From: Brevibacillus migulae
GTDB taxonomy: Bacteria > Bacillota > Bacilli > Brevibacillales > Brevibacillaceae
DNA: 39,456 bases
Assembly: GCF_004521915.1 (NCBI RefSeq)
Contig: NZ_SDKD01000031.1
Span: forward strand, 1 to 39,456
Direction of reading: 5' to 3'
Below, piece by piece: positions 15,449-23,405 of this stretch. Under the pieces are notes generated by a model. It did not search any database, was not told the DNA's origin, and saw nothing but the letters and a program-made list of their open reading frames with translations. Each line of letters starts with the position of its first letter. The stretch's first letter is position 1. A program made the translations under genes and the position numbers.

Positions 15449-15460
15449 CCGTGATGCAAA

Positions 15461-15502
15461 GAAGAGCCATCCTTCCTGCCTTGGCAGGAGATGGCTCTTT
15501 TT
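15461..15502 (+). terminator. terminator of the opp-binding protein/amidase operon
   Basis: AAGAGCCATC and GATGGCTCTT form the outer stem and CCTGCC/GGCAGG the inner stem, followed by TTTTTC. Confidence 0.85.
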
Positions 15503-15556
15503 CATGGGCTCACGAGGTTTCCGCAATTTTCATACCATAACTTAGGGAGGGAGGTC

Positions 15557-15850
15557 ATGATGGGCGGCACTAAGAAAAACGGGAACGGAAAAAACGGACA
15601 GAAAAAGAAAGCGAATGTAGCAGAAGATAGCGCAGAATTTATCATTATGGCCCTCTTGTTGGCAGATCAATTGAAATTTCAAAGCATATTGGTTGATCGT
15701 GAAGGAACAGTCGCGATTACCTTGGAAGGACAGATTAAAAAGAAAGATCAGACTTCCGCACAAAAAATGGCTGATTTTCTTGAGGAGAACGGCGGCATGA
15801 CGCTTGACGAGGCTATCGAGGGACTGCGGCTTCGATTGGAGGGAAGGTAG
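15557..15850 (+). CDS. hypothetical protein, 97 aa
   Basis: Not recognised. The N-terminal 20 residues are Lys/Asn/Gly-rich and probably disordered. The remainder alternates a helix (FIIMALLLADQLKFQ) with a strand-like segment (ILVDREGTVAITLEG) and a C-terminal acidic helix (TLDEAIEGLRLRLEG). The alanine/leucine helix is short and followed by charged residues, so a membrane anchor is unlikely. The start is ATG 15557 (or the adjacent ATG 15560) after GGGAGGGAGGTC. The frame is open upstream, but that part lies in the preceding terminator. 97 bp before dinB, which has its own promoter. Confidence 0.7.
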   Translation: MMGGTKKNGNGKNGQKKKANVAEDSAEFIIMALLLADQLKFQSILVDREGTVAITLEGQIKKKDQTSAQKMADFLEENGGMTLDEAIEGLRLRLEGR

Positions 15851-15887
15851 CCGTGCGTCAAGTTTTAAACGTCAGGACAAGCCTGGC

Positions 15888-15935
15888 TTGCAACTGTATG
15901 AGGAAATTGAGATAATGAATGCGAATATACGTTTG
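15888..15935 (+). promoter_or_regulatory. dinB promoter with LexA (DinR) box
   Basis: TTGCAA (15888-15893) and GATAAT (15911-15916) are separated by 17 bp. CGAATATACGTTTG at 15922-15935 matches 13 of 14 positions of the Bacillus LexA consensus CGAACRNRYGTTYG (T for C at position 5). It lies at the expected transcription start, where bound LexA would block polymerase. Confidence 0.75.
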
Positions 15936-15946
15936 GGGTGAACAAG

Positions 15947-17014
15947 GTGAAAAAGTTTTTGCACCTTGATGTGGATGCATTTTTTGCAAGTGTAGAACAA
16001 TTGGACCGGCCGGAATTGCGGGGGAAGCCGGTTGTCGTAGGCGGAGTGGGAAATCGCGGTGTCGTTGCTACATGCAGCTATGAAGCGAGAGCCTATGGGA
16101 TTCGTTCTGCGATGCCGTCCGCATTGGCCAGAAAAAAATGCCCGCAGGCAATCTTTTTGCCTGTCCGCTACGATCGGTATCGGGAAAAGTCAGTTGAGAT
16201 CGCCCAAATCTATCGCAGCTATTCCGACCTGTGGGAAACCGTCGGCTTGGACGAGGCCTATCTCGATTTGTCCCATTACGATAATGCCGTTCCGATCGCC
16301 CGGGAGATCAAGCGGCGGATCAAGGCAGAGACGGGGCTTACCTGCAGCATCGGTCTTTCCTATAATATGTCTCTGGCCAAGATCGGAAGCGATCTGAAAA
16401 AACCGGATGCCTTTGTCATTATTCGCCCGGAAGAGGCACTGGAGATTCTTCGCCCCCTTTCAATCGGTTCGCTCCACGGTGTCGGAAAAAAGTCACAGGA
16501 GCTCCTCGCGCGTAAAGGGATCCATACCATTGAGGATTTCTGGTCGTTATCGCTGGAGGAAGCCATCCAGCTGTTCGGAAAAATGGGTGCTGTACTTTAT
16601 CATAGGGCCAGGGGAGTCGATGGGCGGGAAATCGTGATGGATCGACCCATCAAGTCACTGAGCAGAGAGACGACCTTTCCGCATGATATCCACGAAAGGG
16701 AACAGCTCGGGATAGCGGCCCATGAGCTTCTGGAAGAAGTATGGCAGGATGTGGAGCAGGAGGGAGTCCATCCGCAAACAATGACGGTGAAGATTAAGTA
16801 TGCCGATTTCACCCAGCGGTCCAAGCAGCGGAAAGTCAGTGACGGCAGCAATTGGCAAGAACTGCTGGATAATTTGCTGGATTCGTTTGAGTATCCGCAG
16901 GGCGTTCGTTTGGTCGGCGTAGGGTTTTCAAATTTTATCAGTGATACGGATATGACAGAGCGCTATGAGCAGCTCTCGATATACTCGCTGCTGCGGGAGG
17001 GGGAAAGCAGATGA
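15947..17014 (+). CDS. dinB: DNA polymerase IV (Y-family translesion polymerase)
   Basis: A 355-residue error-prone polymerase that copies past DNA lesions. LHLDVDAFFASVEQ at the N-terminus and VGLDEAYLDLS around residue 100 supply the catalytic acidic residues. YEARAYGIRSAMPSALA is the finger signature, and SIGLSYNMSLAKIGSDLKKPD and LHGVGKKSQELL lie in the palm and helix-hairpin-helix region. The little-finger domain ends with LVGVGFSNF. No clear beta-clamp motif was identified at the C-terminus. GTG 15947 is chosen over GTG 15938 because TTGGGGTGA lies just upstream. Expected to be SOS-induced through the LexA box in front. Overlaps the next gene by 4 nt. Confidence 0.92.
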   Translation: MKKFLHLDVDAFFASVEQLDRPELRGKPVVVGGVGNRGVVATCSYEARAYGIRSAMPSALARKKCPQAIFLPVRYDRYREKSVEIAQIYRSYSDLWETVGLDEAYLDLSHYDNAVPIAREIKRRIKAETGLTCSIGLSYNMSLAKIGSDLKKPDAFVIIRPEEALEILRPLSIGSLHGVGKKSQELLARKGIHTIEDFWSLSLEEAIQLFGKMGAVLYHRARGVDGREIVMDRPIKSLSRETTFPHDIHEREQLGIAAHELLEEVWQDVEQEGVHPQTMTVKIKYADFTQRSKQRKVSDGSNWQELLDNLLDSFEYPQGVRLVGVGFSNFISDTDMTERYEQLSIYSLLREGESR

Positions 17015-17196
17015 AGGAGGAAAAACGTTACCATTGCTGTGCCTCTTGTGAGCATTTTCGTGTAGAAAAAGGGGAGCAGGGTGTGGTGTACCGCTGCTCC
17101 CGTCTCGGCTATGAGACAAAGCCGGACTGGCAGTTTCAATGTTGGTCGCCAAGAGAGCATGTCAGACGTCTGATGCAAAAAGAGCAACAAAACTGA
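17011..17196 (+). CDS. small cysteine-rich protein coupled to dinB
   Basis: A 61-residue basic protein with cysteines in HCCASCEHF, YRCSRLG and FQCWSP, a spacing able to bind one zinc ion. Aromatic and charged residues fill the rest; there is no signal or membrane segment. The ATGA overlap with the dinB stop means translational coupling, and it shares the LexA-controlled promoter. Family not recognised; it may bind nucleic acid or be a cofactor of damage tolerance (inference from linkage). Confidence 0.75.
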   Translation: MKEEKRYHCCASCEHFRVEKGEQGVVYRCSRLGYETKPDWQFQCWSPREHVRRLMQKEQQN

Positions 17197-17214
17197 AGGA
17201 TGACTGACCTTTTG

Positions 17215-17802
17215 CTACGGGGCAAGGTACCCTTTTGCTACGGCACTTTCCACCAGCTTGCGCACATAGTCCCACAAAGGCTCGGCTCCGCCCGCGATGG
17301 GTTGATTCCGTTTTAAGACCTGTTCACTGGTGATGCCTCTTTTTTTCCACAGCAAGCCTTCCGTATGGTAGTTCAGCAGAAGCGGCTGCAGCCGATCACA
17401 AGCACTGGCAAATCGTGCTTCCGGGGTCTGGCGCTGCTCAAATTCCATCCATAAGCTGTACAGCTCTTCAGCCTGATCCTCTGGAAGGATGGGGAAAATG
17501 CGGGCCGCTGCTTTTTGTTCCCTCTCCTCCTTGTCCAGATGGCCTAGTTCATCGTAGGCATAGGTGTCCCCGGCATCGATTTCCACCAAATCATGAACCA
17601 AGAGCATCTTGATGACTCGCAATACGTCCAATTCCGGATCATTGGCATATTCCGCCAGAGTGATCGCCAGCATGGCAAGATGCCACGTGTGTTCGGCGTC
17701 ATTTTCTTGTCTGGAGCCGTCGCTGATCAAGGTCTGGCGATACACTTGCTTGAGCTTGTCGATTTCGAGGAGAAAGTCAATTTGTCTTTGTAAACGTTCC
17801 AC
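17215..17802 (-). CDS. HD-domain nucleotidase (YfbR/HDDC2-like)
   Basis: A 195-residue HD-superfamily metal-dependent phosphohydrolase. Metal ligands are visible in NDAEHTWHLAMLA (H), LLVHDLVEIDAGDTYAYDE (HD and the following D) and ASACDRLQPLLLN (distal D). This is the pattern of 5'-deoxynucleotidases of the YfbR/HDDC2 family, which remove phosphate from deoxynucleoside monophosphates. The start is GTG 17802 after AAAAGGAGGGACTGGT. Single gene, convergent to the dinB operon, with only 18 bp between the stop codons. Confidence 0.85.
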   Translation of the reverse strand: MERLQRQIDFLLEIDKLKQVYRQTLISDGSRQENDAEHTWHLAMLAITLAEYANDPELDVLRVIKMLLVHDLVEIDAGDTYAYDELGHLDKEEREQKAAARIFPILPEDQAEELYSLWMEFEQRQTPEARFASACDRLQPLLLNYHTEGLLWKKRGITSEQVLKRNQPIAGGAEPLWDYVRKLVESAVAKGYLAP

Positions 17803-17825
17803 ACCAGTCCCTCCTTTTAGTCGTT

Positions 17826-17854
17826 AACCTAAACCACAGCGGTCAATCTGTCAA
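17826..17854 (-). promoter_or_regulatory. promoter of the HD-domain gene
   Basis: Minus-strand TTGACA (17849-17854) and TAGGTT (17826-17831) with a 17-bp spacer, a short distance upstream of the AAAAGGAGGG ribosome site. Confidence 0.55.
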
Positions 17855-17958
17855 AGTGAAGGAAAAAGATGTGTGAATGGCGTCGGTCAACCGTCGTGGC
17901 TTCTTTTTCTGGACATGCATATAATGCAGCATACTGATACGAAAGGGGGGAATGCAAT

Positions 17959-18084
17959 ATGTACGGATTCGGTACCCCTAAGCATCACAACAAGAAAAAA
18001 TTCGAAAAAGTAGCCGTTGTGGTTTCGTTCGTATTTAAAAAGAAAAAACCGCATCATAAGAAGAGAAAACATTTCTATTGCTAA
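17959..18084 (+). CDS. small Lys/His-rich protein, 41 aa
   Basis: The ATG follows GAAAGGGGGGAATGCAAT, a strong ribosome site at 8 nt. The product starts MYGFGTPKHHNKK, has a short hydrophobic stretch VAVVVSFVF, and ends in a lysine/histidine run closed by HFYC. Very high positive charge with aromatic ends recalls small spore-coat or DNA-coating proteins, but no family is recognised. TATAAT lies at 17920-17925 without a good -35. A terminator at 18114 follows. Monocistronic. Confidence 0.65.
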   Translation: MYGFGTPKHHNKKKFEKVAVVVSFVFKKKKPHHKKRKHFYC

Positions 18085-18113
18085 TGTAAGCTAGAATCAA
18101 AGGCGCATGACCT

Positions 18114-18150
18114 GGGAGGGCCGGCTGCGGTCGCTCCCTTTTTTCTTTTT
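18114..18150 (+). terminator. terminator of the small basic protein gene
   Basis: GGGAGGGCCG and CGGTCGCTCCC pair around GCTG with one bulge, followed by TTTTTTCTTTTT. Confidence 0.75.
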
Positions 18151-18178
18151 GCATGGAAGTGGCTGAATATGGTATAGT
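18149..18178 (+). promoter_or_regulatory. promoter of the yqeG block
   Basis: TTGCAT (18149-18154), an 18-bp spacer, and the extended -10 TGGTATAGT (18170-18178) lie just before the yqeG ribosome site. Confidence 0.6.
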
Positions 18179-18205
18179 TAGTGCCGATATAGGGAGGTGC
18201 TAGCT

Positions 18206-18730
18206 GTGTTGCTGGAAAAGCTCATGCCCAGTCAGTTTGTTGAATCCATCCATCATATCAGTCTGGAAGAGCTGAAGCAGCGTAACATTTGCGCCGTCAT
18301 CACTGACCTGGACAACACCTTGGTCGAATGGCATCGGCCTGAAGCGACTCCTGAGGTGGAGAATTGGATCATCCAACTGCGTCGAGCAGGCATTCAAGTA
18401 ACCGTTGTGTCCAATAATAATGAAGGCCGTGTGCAGCACTTTTGTGAACCACTAGGCGTTCGTTTTATCTGGGCCGCACGCAAGCCGTTGGGACAAGCAT
18501 TTCGACGAGCAGTCAAAGAAATGAATGTGTCGATTGAACAAACAGTGGTTGTTGGCGACCAGCTGTTTACGGATATATTAGGCGGGAATCTGCTTGGATT
18601 CCATACGATTTTGGTTGTGCCAGTGGCGTCGACGGACGGGATCCTAACCCGATTTAATCGGCAATTGGAACGGATGGCCCTTTACTGGATGCGGCGGAAA
18701 GGAATGATTTCATGGAAGAACAAGACTTAA
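18206..18730 (+). CDS. yqeG: YqeG, HAD-family (subclass IIIA) phosphatase
   Basis: A 174-residue HAD phosphohydrolase with ITDLDNTLVEWH (nucleophile and acid DxD), VVSNNNEGRV (motif II) and VVGDQLFTDILGGN (metal-binding motif IV). Related family members dephosphorylate phosphatidylglycerophosphate in mitochondria and plants; the bacterial substrate is uncertain. GTG 18206 is chosen, 8 nt after GGGAGG, rather than GTG 18197, which touches it. First gene of the conserved yqeG-yqeH-aroE-yhbY-nadD-yqeK-rsfS block; its 3' end overlaps yqeH by 19 nt. Confidence 0.88.
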   Translation: MLLEKLMPSQFVESIHHISLEELKQRNICAVITDLDNTLVEWHRPEATPEVENWIIQLRRAGIQVTVVSNNNEGRVQHFCEPLGVRFIWAARKPLGQAFRRAVKEMNVSIEQTVVVGDQLFTDILGGNLLGFHTILVVPVASTDGILTRFNRQLERMALYWMRRKGMISWKNKT

Positions 18731-19842
18731 TGACAGAAGAAGCGATTCATTGCGCAGGTTGCGGGATTGAAATCCAGACCGACGATCAGGCGAAGCCCGG
18801 TTATACCCCGAGATCCGCATTGGACAGAGACACCGTCATCTGCCAACGCTGCTATCGGATCAAGCATTATAACGAAGTAGCCCCAGTGTCGATGGACGAT
18901 GACGATTTTCTGCGGATTTTAAATGGGATCGGCGCTGCTGACACGCTCGTCGTCATGGTGGTTGACCTGTTTGACTTCCAAGGTTCGTGGCTGCGCGGCT
19001 TGCCTCGCTTTGTCGGGAAAAATCCGATTCTGCTGGTCGGAAACAAAGTCGACCTTCTCCCGAAAAATATCAACCTGAATCGCGTGCGAAACTGGATTCA
19101 GCACGAAGCAAAAGAGCGCGGCTTGAAGCCGGAGGATGTCGTTTTGGTCAGCGCAGCCAAAGGGATTGGCATTGACGAGCTGCTTGCTCGCATCGGGCAA
19201 TTGCGCAAGGGTAAGGACGTACATATCGTAGGTGTAACGAATGTAGGCAAATCCACCTTGATCAATCGGATCCTTCATGATTATGGAGCGGCAGATATGG
19301 AGATTACCACCTCACCGTTTCCAGGGACCACGTTGGACAAGATCGAAATTCCGCTGGAAGACGGACGTCTGCTTTATGACACCCCCGGCATTATCAATCG
19401 GGATCAGATCGGCCATATGGTGACGGCGCAGGATTTGCGCAAGCTTTCGCCTACCGCGCGCATCAATCCGAAGGTGTATCAGCTGAATGATCAGCAGACG
19501 TTGTTTTTGGCAGGGTTGGCCCGAATCGATTTTGTTCGCGGCGAGCGTCAATCTTTTACGGTCTACATTGCCAACAATCTATATATCCACCGGACCAAGC
19601 TGGATCAGGCGGATGAGATCTTCGCCAAGCATCATGGAGAGCTGCTGGCACCGCCTACGGGTGAATCGGCGAAGCAACTTCCGGCGTTTACCAAGCATAC
19701 AGTAAAAATAGAAGCAAAAGGACCAACTGATATCGTGATCTCAGGACTTGGCTGGGTCACCCTTCAAGGCAAGCTGCCGGCGGTTGTGGATATCCATGTA
19801 CCAAAAGGCGTAGCGATCGGTGTGCGAAAAGCATTAATCTAG
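18712..19842 (+). CDS. yqeH: ribosome biogenesis GTPase YqeH
   Basis: A 376-residue circularly permuted GTPase needed for assembly of the 30S subunit. The N-terminal zinc knuckle CAGCGIEIQ with ICQRCYRIKHYNE comes first. The G motifs follow in permuted order: LVGNKVDLLPK (G4), then VSAAKGIG (G5), GVTNVGKSTLINR (G1 P-loop), PGTTLD (G2) and LYDTPGI (G3). A C-terminal RNA- or ribosome-binding domain completes it. The start ATG has AAAGGA 8 nt upstream, inside the end of yqeG, so the two are coupled. Confidence 0.95.
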   Translation: MEEQDLMTEEAIHCAGCGIEIQTDDQAKPGYTPRSALDRDTVICQRCYRIKHYNEVAPVSMDDDDFLRILNGIGAADTLVVMVVDLFDFQGSWLRGLPRFVGKNPILLVGNKVDLLPKNINLNRVRNWIQHEAKERGLKPEDVVLVSAAKGIGIDELLARIGQLRKGKDVHIVGVTNVGKSTLINRILHDYGAADMEITTSPFPGTTLDKIEIPLEDGRLLYDTPGIINRDQIGHMVTAQDLRKLSPTARINPKVYQLNDQQTLFLAGLARIDFVRGERQSFTVYIANNLYIHRTKLDQADEIFAKHHGELLAPPTGESAKQLPAFTKHTVKIEAKGPTDIVISGLGWVTLQGKLPAVVDIHVPKGVAIGVRKALI

Positions 19843-19863
19843 CCAGTTGTACACGTTTGTACG

Positions 19864-19887
19864 GCCCCTTCTGGTAGAAGGGGCTTT
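19864..19887 (+). terminator. possible attenuator between yqeH and aroE
   Basis: GCCCCTTC and GAAGGGGC pair around TGGTA, followed by TTTTAC. The short T run suggests partial termination inside the gene block. Confidence 0.5.
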
Positions 19888-19954
19888 TACAGCAACACTC
19901 CAACAATCTGAGATGACGTTTCAGCAAAGCTTTCCCCGGGAGAGTGAGATAGCG

Positions 19955-20809
19955 ATGATCACGAGCAAGACACAACTGGTTGGACTGTTTGGGCATCCGG
20001 TCCACCATTCACAATCACCAGTCATGCATAATGCAGCGTTTGCAGCCATTCATCTGCCGTTTGCTTATGCTGCTTTTGATGTAGCCCCCGATGCCTTGGG
20101 CGAAGCGGTCAAGGGAATTCGGGCACTTTCATTGCGCGGGGTAAATGTGACGATTCCGCATAAAGTGGCAATCGTCCCCCTGCTGGATGAAATCGATCCG
20201 CTTGCCAAACGGATTGGAGCGGTGAATACGGTCGTCAATGAAAACGGCCGGTTGATCGGGTACAATACGGATGGGAACGGGTATGTCCGCTCCTTGCTGG
20301 AGGAGACCAACATCCGTTTAACGAATCAGGTGGTAGTCATGATCGGAGCGGGCGGCGCAGCACGTGCGGTTGCGTGCACCTTGGCCGAGCATGGGGTAAA
20401 AGAAATCCGGATCGTAAATCGTTCGCGTGAGAAAGCGCAGATGCTGGCAGAGCTGCTCTCGTCCAGCGTTTCCACATCCGTGATCGACCCGCAGCAGGCG
20501 GGGGAAGCTATTTCTGACGCATCGCTATTGATTAACACCACTTCGATCGGCATGTATCCACATGTGGAGGAAATGCCGGTCGCTGCCGAATGGCTTCGAC
20601 CCGATCTGGTCGTAAGCGATTTGATTTATAACCCATTGGAAACCAAACTGCTGCAAACAGCAAAAGCGCTAGGCGCCAAGACTCATTCAGGCGTAGGCAT
20701 GTTTATTAATCAAGGAGCACTTGCCTTTGAACTATGGACGGGAAGATCAGCCCCTACGGAGCTGATGCGTGAAACAGTTTTGAGACAATTGCAACATGGA
20801 GGGACGTAA
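19955..20809 (+). CDS. aroE: shikimate dehydrogenase
   Basis: A 284-residue NADPH-dependent enzyme reducing 3-dehydroshikimate to shikimate in aromatic amino acid synthesis. The substrate site is HHSQSPVMHN (SxS) and NVTIPHK (catalytic lysine), and NTDGNG supplies the catalytic aspartate. The dinucleotide fold is GAGGAARAV, followed by NRSREKA for the NADP phosphate. The end has GVGMFINQGALAFELWTG. The start is ATG 19955 after GGGAGAGTGAGATAGCG; the longer frame from 19847 runs over the upstream hairpin. Spacing to yhbY is 5 bp. Confidence 0.95.
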   Translation: MITSKTQLVGLFGHPVHHSQSPVMHNAAFAAIHLPFAYAAFDVAPDALGEAVKGIRALSLRGVNVTIPHKVAIVPLLDEIDPLAKRIGAVNTVVNENGRLIGYNTDGNGYVRSLLEETNIRLTNQVVVMIGAGGAARAVACTLAEHGVKEIRIVNRSREKAQMLAELLSSSVSTSVIDPQQAGEAISDASLLINTTSIGMYPHVEEMPVAAEWLRPDLVVSDLIYNPLETKLLQTAKALGAKTHSGVGMFINQGALAFELWTGRSAPTELMRETVLRQLQHGGT

Positions 20810-20814
20810 AAGGA

Positions 20815-21105
20815 ATGCTGACAGGAAAACAAAAACGCCATTTGCGCGCACTCGCCCATCATCTGACTCCGATTTTTCAGGTGGGAAAAGGCGGCGTGAA
20901 TGAAAATATGATCAAACAGATCAAGGAAGCGCTGGAAGTCCGGGAATTGATCAAGGTTTCCATTCTGCAAAACAATGACGATGACAAACACGATGTGGCG
21001 GCAGCCCTTTCCGAAGGTGCAGGGGCCGAACTGGTGCAACTCATCGGCCATACCGTCGTATTGTATAAAGAATCGAAAGAACACAAAACGATCGAGCTGC
21101 CGTAG
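20815..21105 (+). CDS. yhbY: YhbY, CRM-domain RNA-binding protein
   Basis: A 96-residue protein made of one CRM domain, bound to pre-50S ribosomal particles in related bacteria. LTGKQKRHLRALAHHLTPIFQVGKGGV contains the conserved GKGG loop that contacts RNA, and the C-terminal half carries GHTVVLYKESKE. ATG 20815 follows GACGTAAAAGGA at short spacing. Sits between aroE and nadD. Confidence 0.93.
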   Translation: MLTGKQKRHLRALAHHLTPIFQVGKGGVNENMIKQIKEALEVRELIKVSILQNNDDDKHDVAAALSEGAGAELVQLIGHTVVLYKESKEHKTIELP

Positions 21106-21111
21106 TGCGTC

Positions 21112-21708
21112 ATGATGAGAAAAGGCAAACGGATCGGTCTGTTGGGCGGGACGTTTGATCCCATCCATTCTGGTCATTTGATCGCGGCCGAACAGGCACG
21201 TGACCAGATGAAACTGGATGAAGTCTGGTTGATGCCGACAAAAATTCCGCCGCATAAGACACGAACAGATATAGCAGATGAGCAGCACCGGTTGCGCATG
21301 ACTGAGCTGGCAGCAGCCGATCATCCGTACTTCCGTGTTTCGGATATGGAGCTTCACCGCGAAGGTCCATCCTATACGGTTGATACGATGAGAGCGATTC
21401 GGCAGATGTTTCCGCATGATGAATTTTTGTTCATTATCGGTGGTGACATGGTGGAAATGCTGCCCAAATGGCATCGCTTCGAGGAGCTGCGAACGATAGT
21501 CCATTTTATCGGGCTGGCCAGATCGGGTGCCCAATATAATCAGGAAGCTGTTTCATCTTATGTCACTTTTGTGGAAATGCCTGCCATTGATATCTCTTCC
21601 ACGATGATCAGACAAAGAGTGCGGGCGGGAATCAGCATCAGGTATCTGGTGCCTGACGCGGTCGAACGCTATATAAAGGAGCATCGATTGTATGAATCTT
21701 TTGGATGA
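21112..21708 (+). CDS. nadD: nicotinate-nucleotide adenylyltransferase
   Basis: A 198-residue enzyme that joins nicotinate mononucleotide and ATP to make deamido-NAD in NAD synthesis. GLLGGTFDPIHSGHL carries the (H/T)xGH nucleotidyltransferase motif, and IDISSTMIRQRVRAG is the C-terminal ISSTxIR signature. FIIGGDMVEMLPKWHRFEEL lies between them. The start is ATG 21112 or the adjacent ATG 21115. The 3' end overlaps yqeK by 17 nt, a sign of coupling. Confidence 0.95.
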   Translation: MMRKGKRIGLLGGTFDPIHSGHLIAAEQARDQMKLDEVWLMPTKIPPHKTRTDIADEQHRLRMTELAAADHPYFRVSDMELHREGPSYTVDTMRAIRQMFPHDEFLFIIGGDMVEMLPKWHRFEELRTIVHFIGLARSGAQYNQEAVSSYVTFVEMPAIDISSTMIRQRVRAGISIRYLVPDAVERYIKEHRLYESFG

Positions 21709-22273
21709 TCGGGAAAGGCTGCTTGCCCAAATCCGTGCCCAAATGAATCAAAAAAGATATGATCACACGCTGGGAGTCGCGGCGTCGGCTATCGAGCTGG
21801 CCCAGCGTTACGGTGCCGATCCTGAGCAAGCAGAGTTGGCCGCGCTTTTACATGATTATTGTAAATGCTGGCCGGTGGAGAAAATGCGGGAGGTATTGGT
21901 CCGTCATGATTTGCCGCAGGAATTGATCGAAGGCGACAAGGAGCTTTGGCACGCTTTTGCCGGAGCGATTGTCATCCAGCAGGAATTGGGTGTGACCGAT
22001 CCGGCGATCCTGAATGCGGTCCGCTATCATACGACTGGTCGCAAAGAGATGACCCTGTTAGAAAAAGTGATTTGTGTGGCAGACTATATAGAACCGAACC
22101 GATCCTTTCCCGGGGTAGAGGAGATTCGCGAGCGATCCAAGCATGATCTGGACCACGCGTTGGCCTTTGCCTTGGGCGGGACGATCACTCACTTGATTGA
22201 GCGAGGCAAGCCGGTTTATCCGCTGACGCTGCTCGCCTATAATGATTTGGTACGAAAGGGAGGAAACGGATGA
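21692..22273 (+). CDS. yqeK: YqeK, HD-domain diadenosine tetraphosphatase
   Basis: A 193-residue HD-family hydrolase that in related bacteria splits Ap4A symmetrically into two ADP. Metal ligands are visible: RYDHTLGVAASA (H), AALLHDYCKCW (HD), HAFAGAIV and VRYHTTGR (histidines), and CVADYIEPNR (D). The ATG lies inside the end of nadD after ATAAAGGAGCATCGATTGT. Ends on an ATGA overlap with rsfS. Confidence 0.93.
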   Translation: MNLLDDRERLLAQIRAQMNQKRYDHTLGVAASAIELAQRYGADPEQAELAALLHDYCKCWPVEKMREVLVRHDLPQELIEGDKELWHAFAGAIVIQQELGVTDPAILNAVRYHTTGRKEMTLLEKVICVADYIEPNRSFPGVEEIRERSKHDLDHALAFALGGTITHLIERGKPVYPLTLLAYNDLVRKGGNG

Positions 22274-22620
22274 TACAAGTAACACAAGATTTGGCGCGGC
22301 TGGTTGTGCACGCGGCTGAGGAGAAAAAAGCGGAGAATCTGATCACGCTGGATATCCAGAATCTCTCCGTGATTGCGGAGTATTTTGTCATTTGCCATGG
22401 CAATAACGAGCGCCAAGTGCAGGCAATCGTCAAAGAAATCCAGGAACAAGCGCATAAAAATGGATACAACGTACGCGGAGTTGAGGGCCTGGATGAAGGC
22501 AGATGGGTACTGGTTGACTTAGGTGACGTGGTGGTGCATGTGTTCCATCGTGAGGAACGTGAGTTTTATAACATCGAAAGACTTTGGGGAGATGCCCCGA
22601 GAGTGTCGTTTGACGCATAG
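22270..22620 (+). CDS. rsfS: ribosomal silencing factor RsfS
   Basis: A 116-residue protein that binds L14 on the large subunit and prevents subunit joining in starvation. The typical segments are present: ENLITLDIQNLSVIAEYFVICHG, VEGLDEGRWVLVDLGDVVVHVFH, and the YNIERLWGDAP end. Translation is coupled to yqeK through ATGA. Confidence 0.95.
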   Translation: MIQVTQDLARLVVHAAEEKKAENLITLDIQNLSVIAEYFVICHGNNERQVQAIVKEIQEQAHKNGYNVRGVEGLDEGRWVLVDLGDVVVHVFHREEREFYNIERLWGDAPRVSFDA

Positions 22621-22629
22621 GAGAAAAGC

Positions 22630-23373
22630 ATGTCGTATTCACATTTGGCCGCTATATATGATCGCTTGATGGCTGATACCCCCTATGATCAATGGCTCAG
22701 CTGGGTGAACGAAGTGTGGGAAAAGCATGGCAAGCCCCAAACCGTTCTGGATCTGGGATGTGGCACGGGCAGTATCGCCATTCCGCTGAGCAAGCAAGGG
22801 TATCGGGTGACAGGGGTTGACTTGTCTGCAGAAATGCTGGCCATTGCTTATGAAAAAATGCGGGCAGCGCATGCTGACGTCACATGGATTGAGCAGGACA
22901 TGCGCGAGCTGGAGTTGGCTCCTGTCGATTCGGTGATTTCCTTGTGTGATTCGCTCAGTTATTTGACAGACGAGACTGACGTCCAGATGACCTTTCAAAA
23001 GGTATTCGCCCATCTGCAGCCGGGTGGGACCTTTTTGTTTGATGTACATAGCCCTTATAAAATCGTTCATTTTTTTGCAGATAACACCTTCACGCTGCAG
23101 GAGGAAGACGTCGCCTATATCTGGGATTGCTTTACCGATCCGCTGCGCTATGAAGTGGAGCATCAGCTCACCTTCTTTTTGCGCCAGCCAAACGGCTTGT
23201 ACGAGCGAGTCGAGGAAAGCCATTTCCAACGGGCGTACCAACCTCTGCAGATGATGAATTGGCTGCGTGCTGCTGGATTTGAACAGATCACGCTGACCGC
23301 TGATTTTCGCGATCAGCCGCCGCATTCAGAGAGCGAGCGCCTATTTTTCACGGCGAAAAAGCCAAAGGATTGA
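22630..23373 (+). CDS. class I SAM-dependent methyltransferase (YqeM-like)
   Basis: A 247-residue methyltransferase with VLDLGCGTGSIAIPLSKQG (SAM motif I), GVDLSAEML (motif II acidic residue) and VDSVISLCDSLSYL (motif IV region), then FLFDVHSPYK. The substrate is unknown; the position after rsfS matches Bacillus yqeM. It starts after CATAGGAGAAAAGC. The stop codon is inside the -35 of the leuS promoter. Confidence 0.9.
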   Translation: MSYSHLAAIYDRLMADTPYDQWLSWVNEVWEKHGKPQTVLDLGCGTGSIAIPLSKQGYRVTGVDLSAEMLAIAYEKMRAAHADVTWIEQDMRELELAPVDSVISLCDSLSYLTDETDVQMTFQKVFAHLQPGGTFLFDVHSPYKIVHFFADNTFTLQEEDVAYIWDCFTDPLRYEVEHQLTFFLRQPNGLYERVEESHFQRAYQPLQMMNWLRAAGFEQITLTADFRDQPPHSESERLFFTAKKPKD

Positions 23374-23399
23374 CATTGGGGTTTCGATATGACTATAAT
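23370..23399 (+). promoter_or_regulatory. leuS promoter
   Basis: A perfect TTGACA (23370-23375) and perfect TATAAT (23394-23399) with an 18-bp spacer. The -35 overlaps the stop codon of the methyltransferase gene. Confidence 0.85.
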
Positions 23400-23405
23400 C
23401 GGCGT

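Noticed and set aside
17207..17241. Direct repeat CCTTTTGCTACGG between the dinB operon and the HD-domain gene
   Set aside because: Only two copies of 13 bp; probably chance or a weak terminator, with no mobile element nearby.
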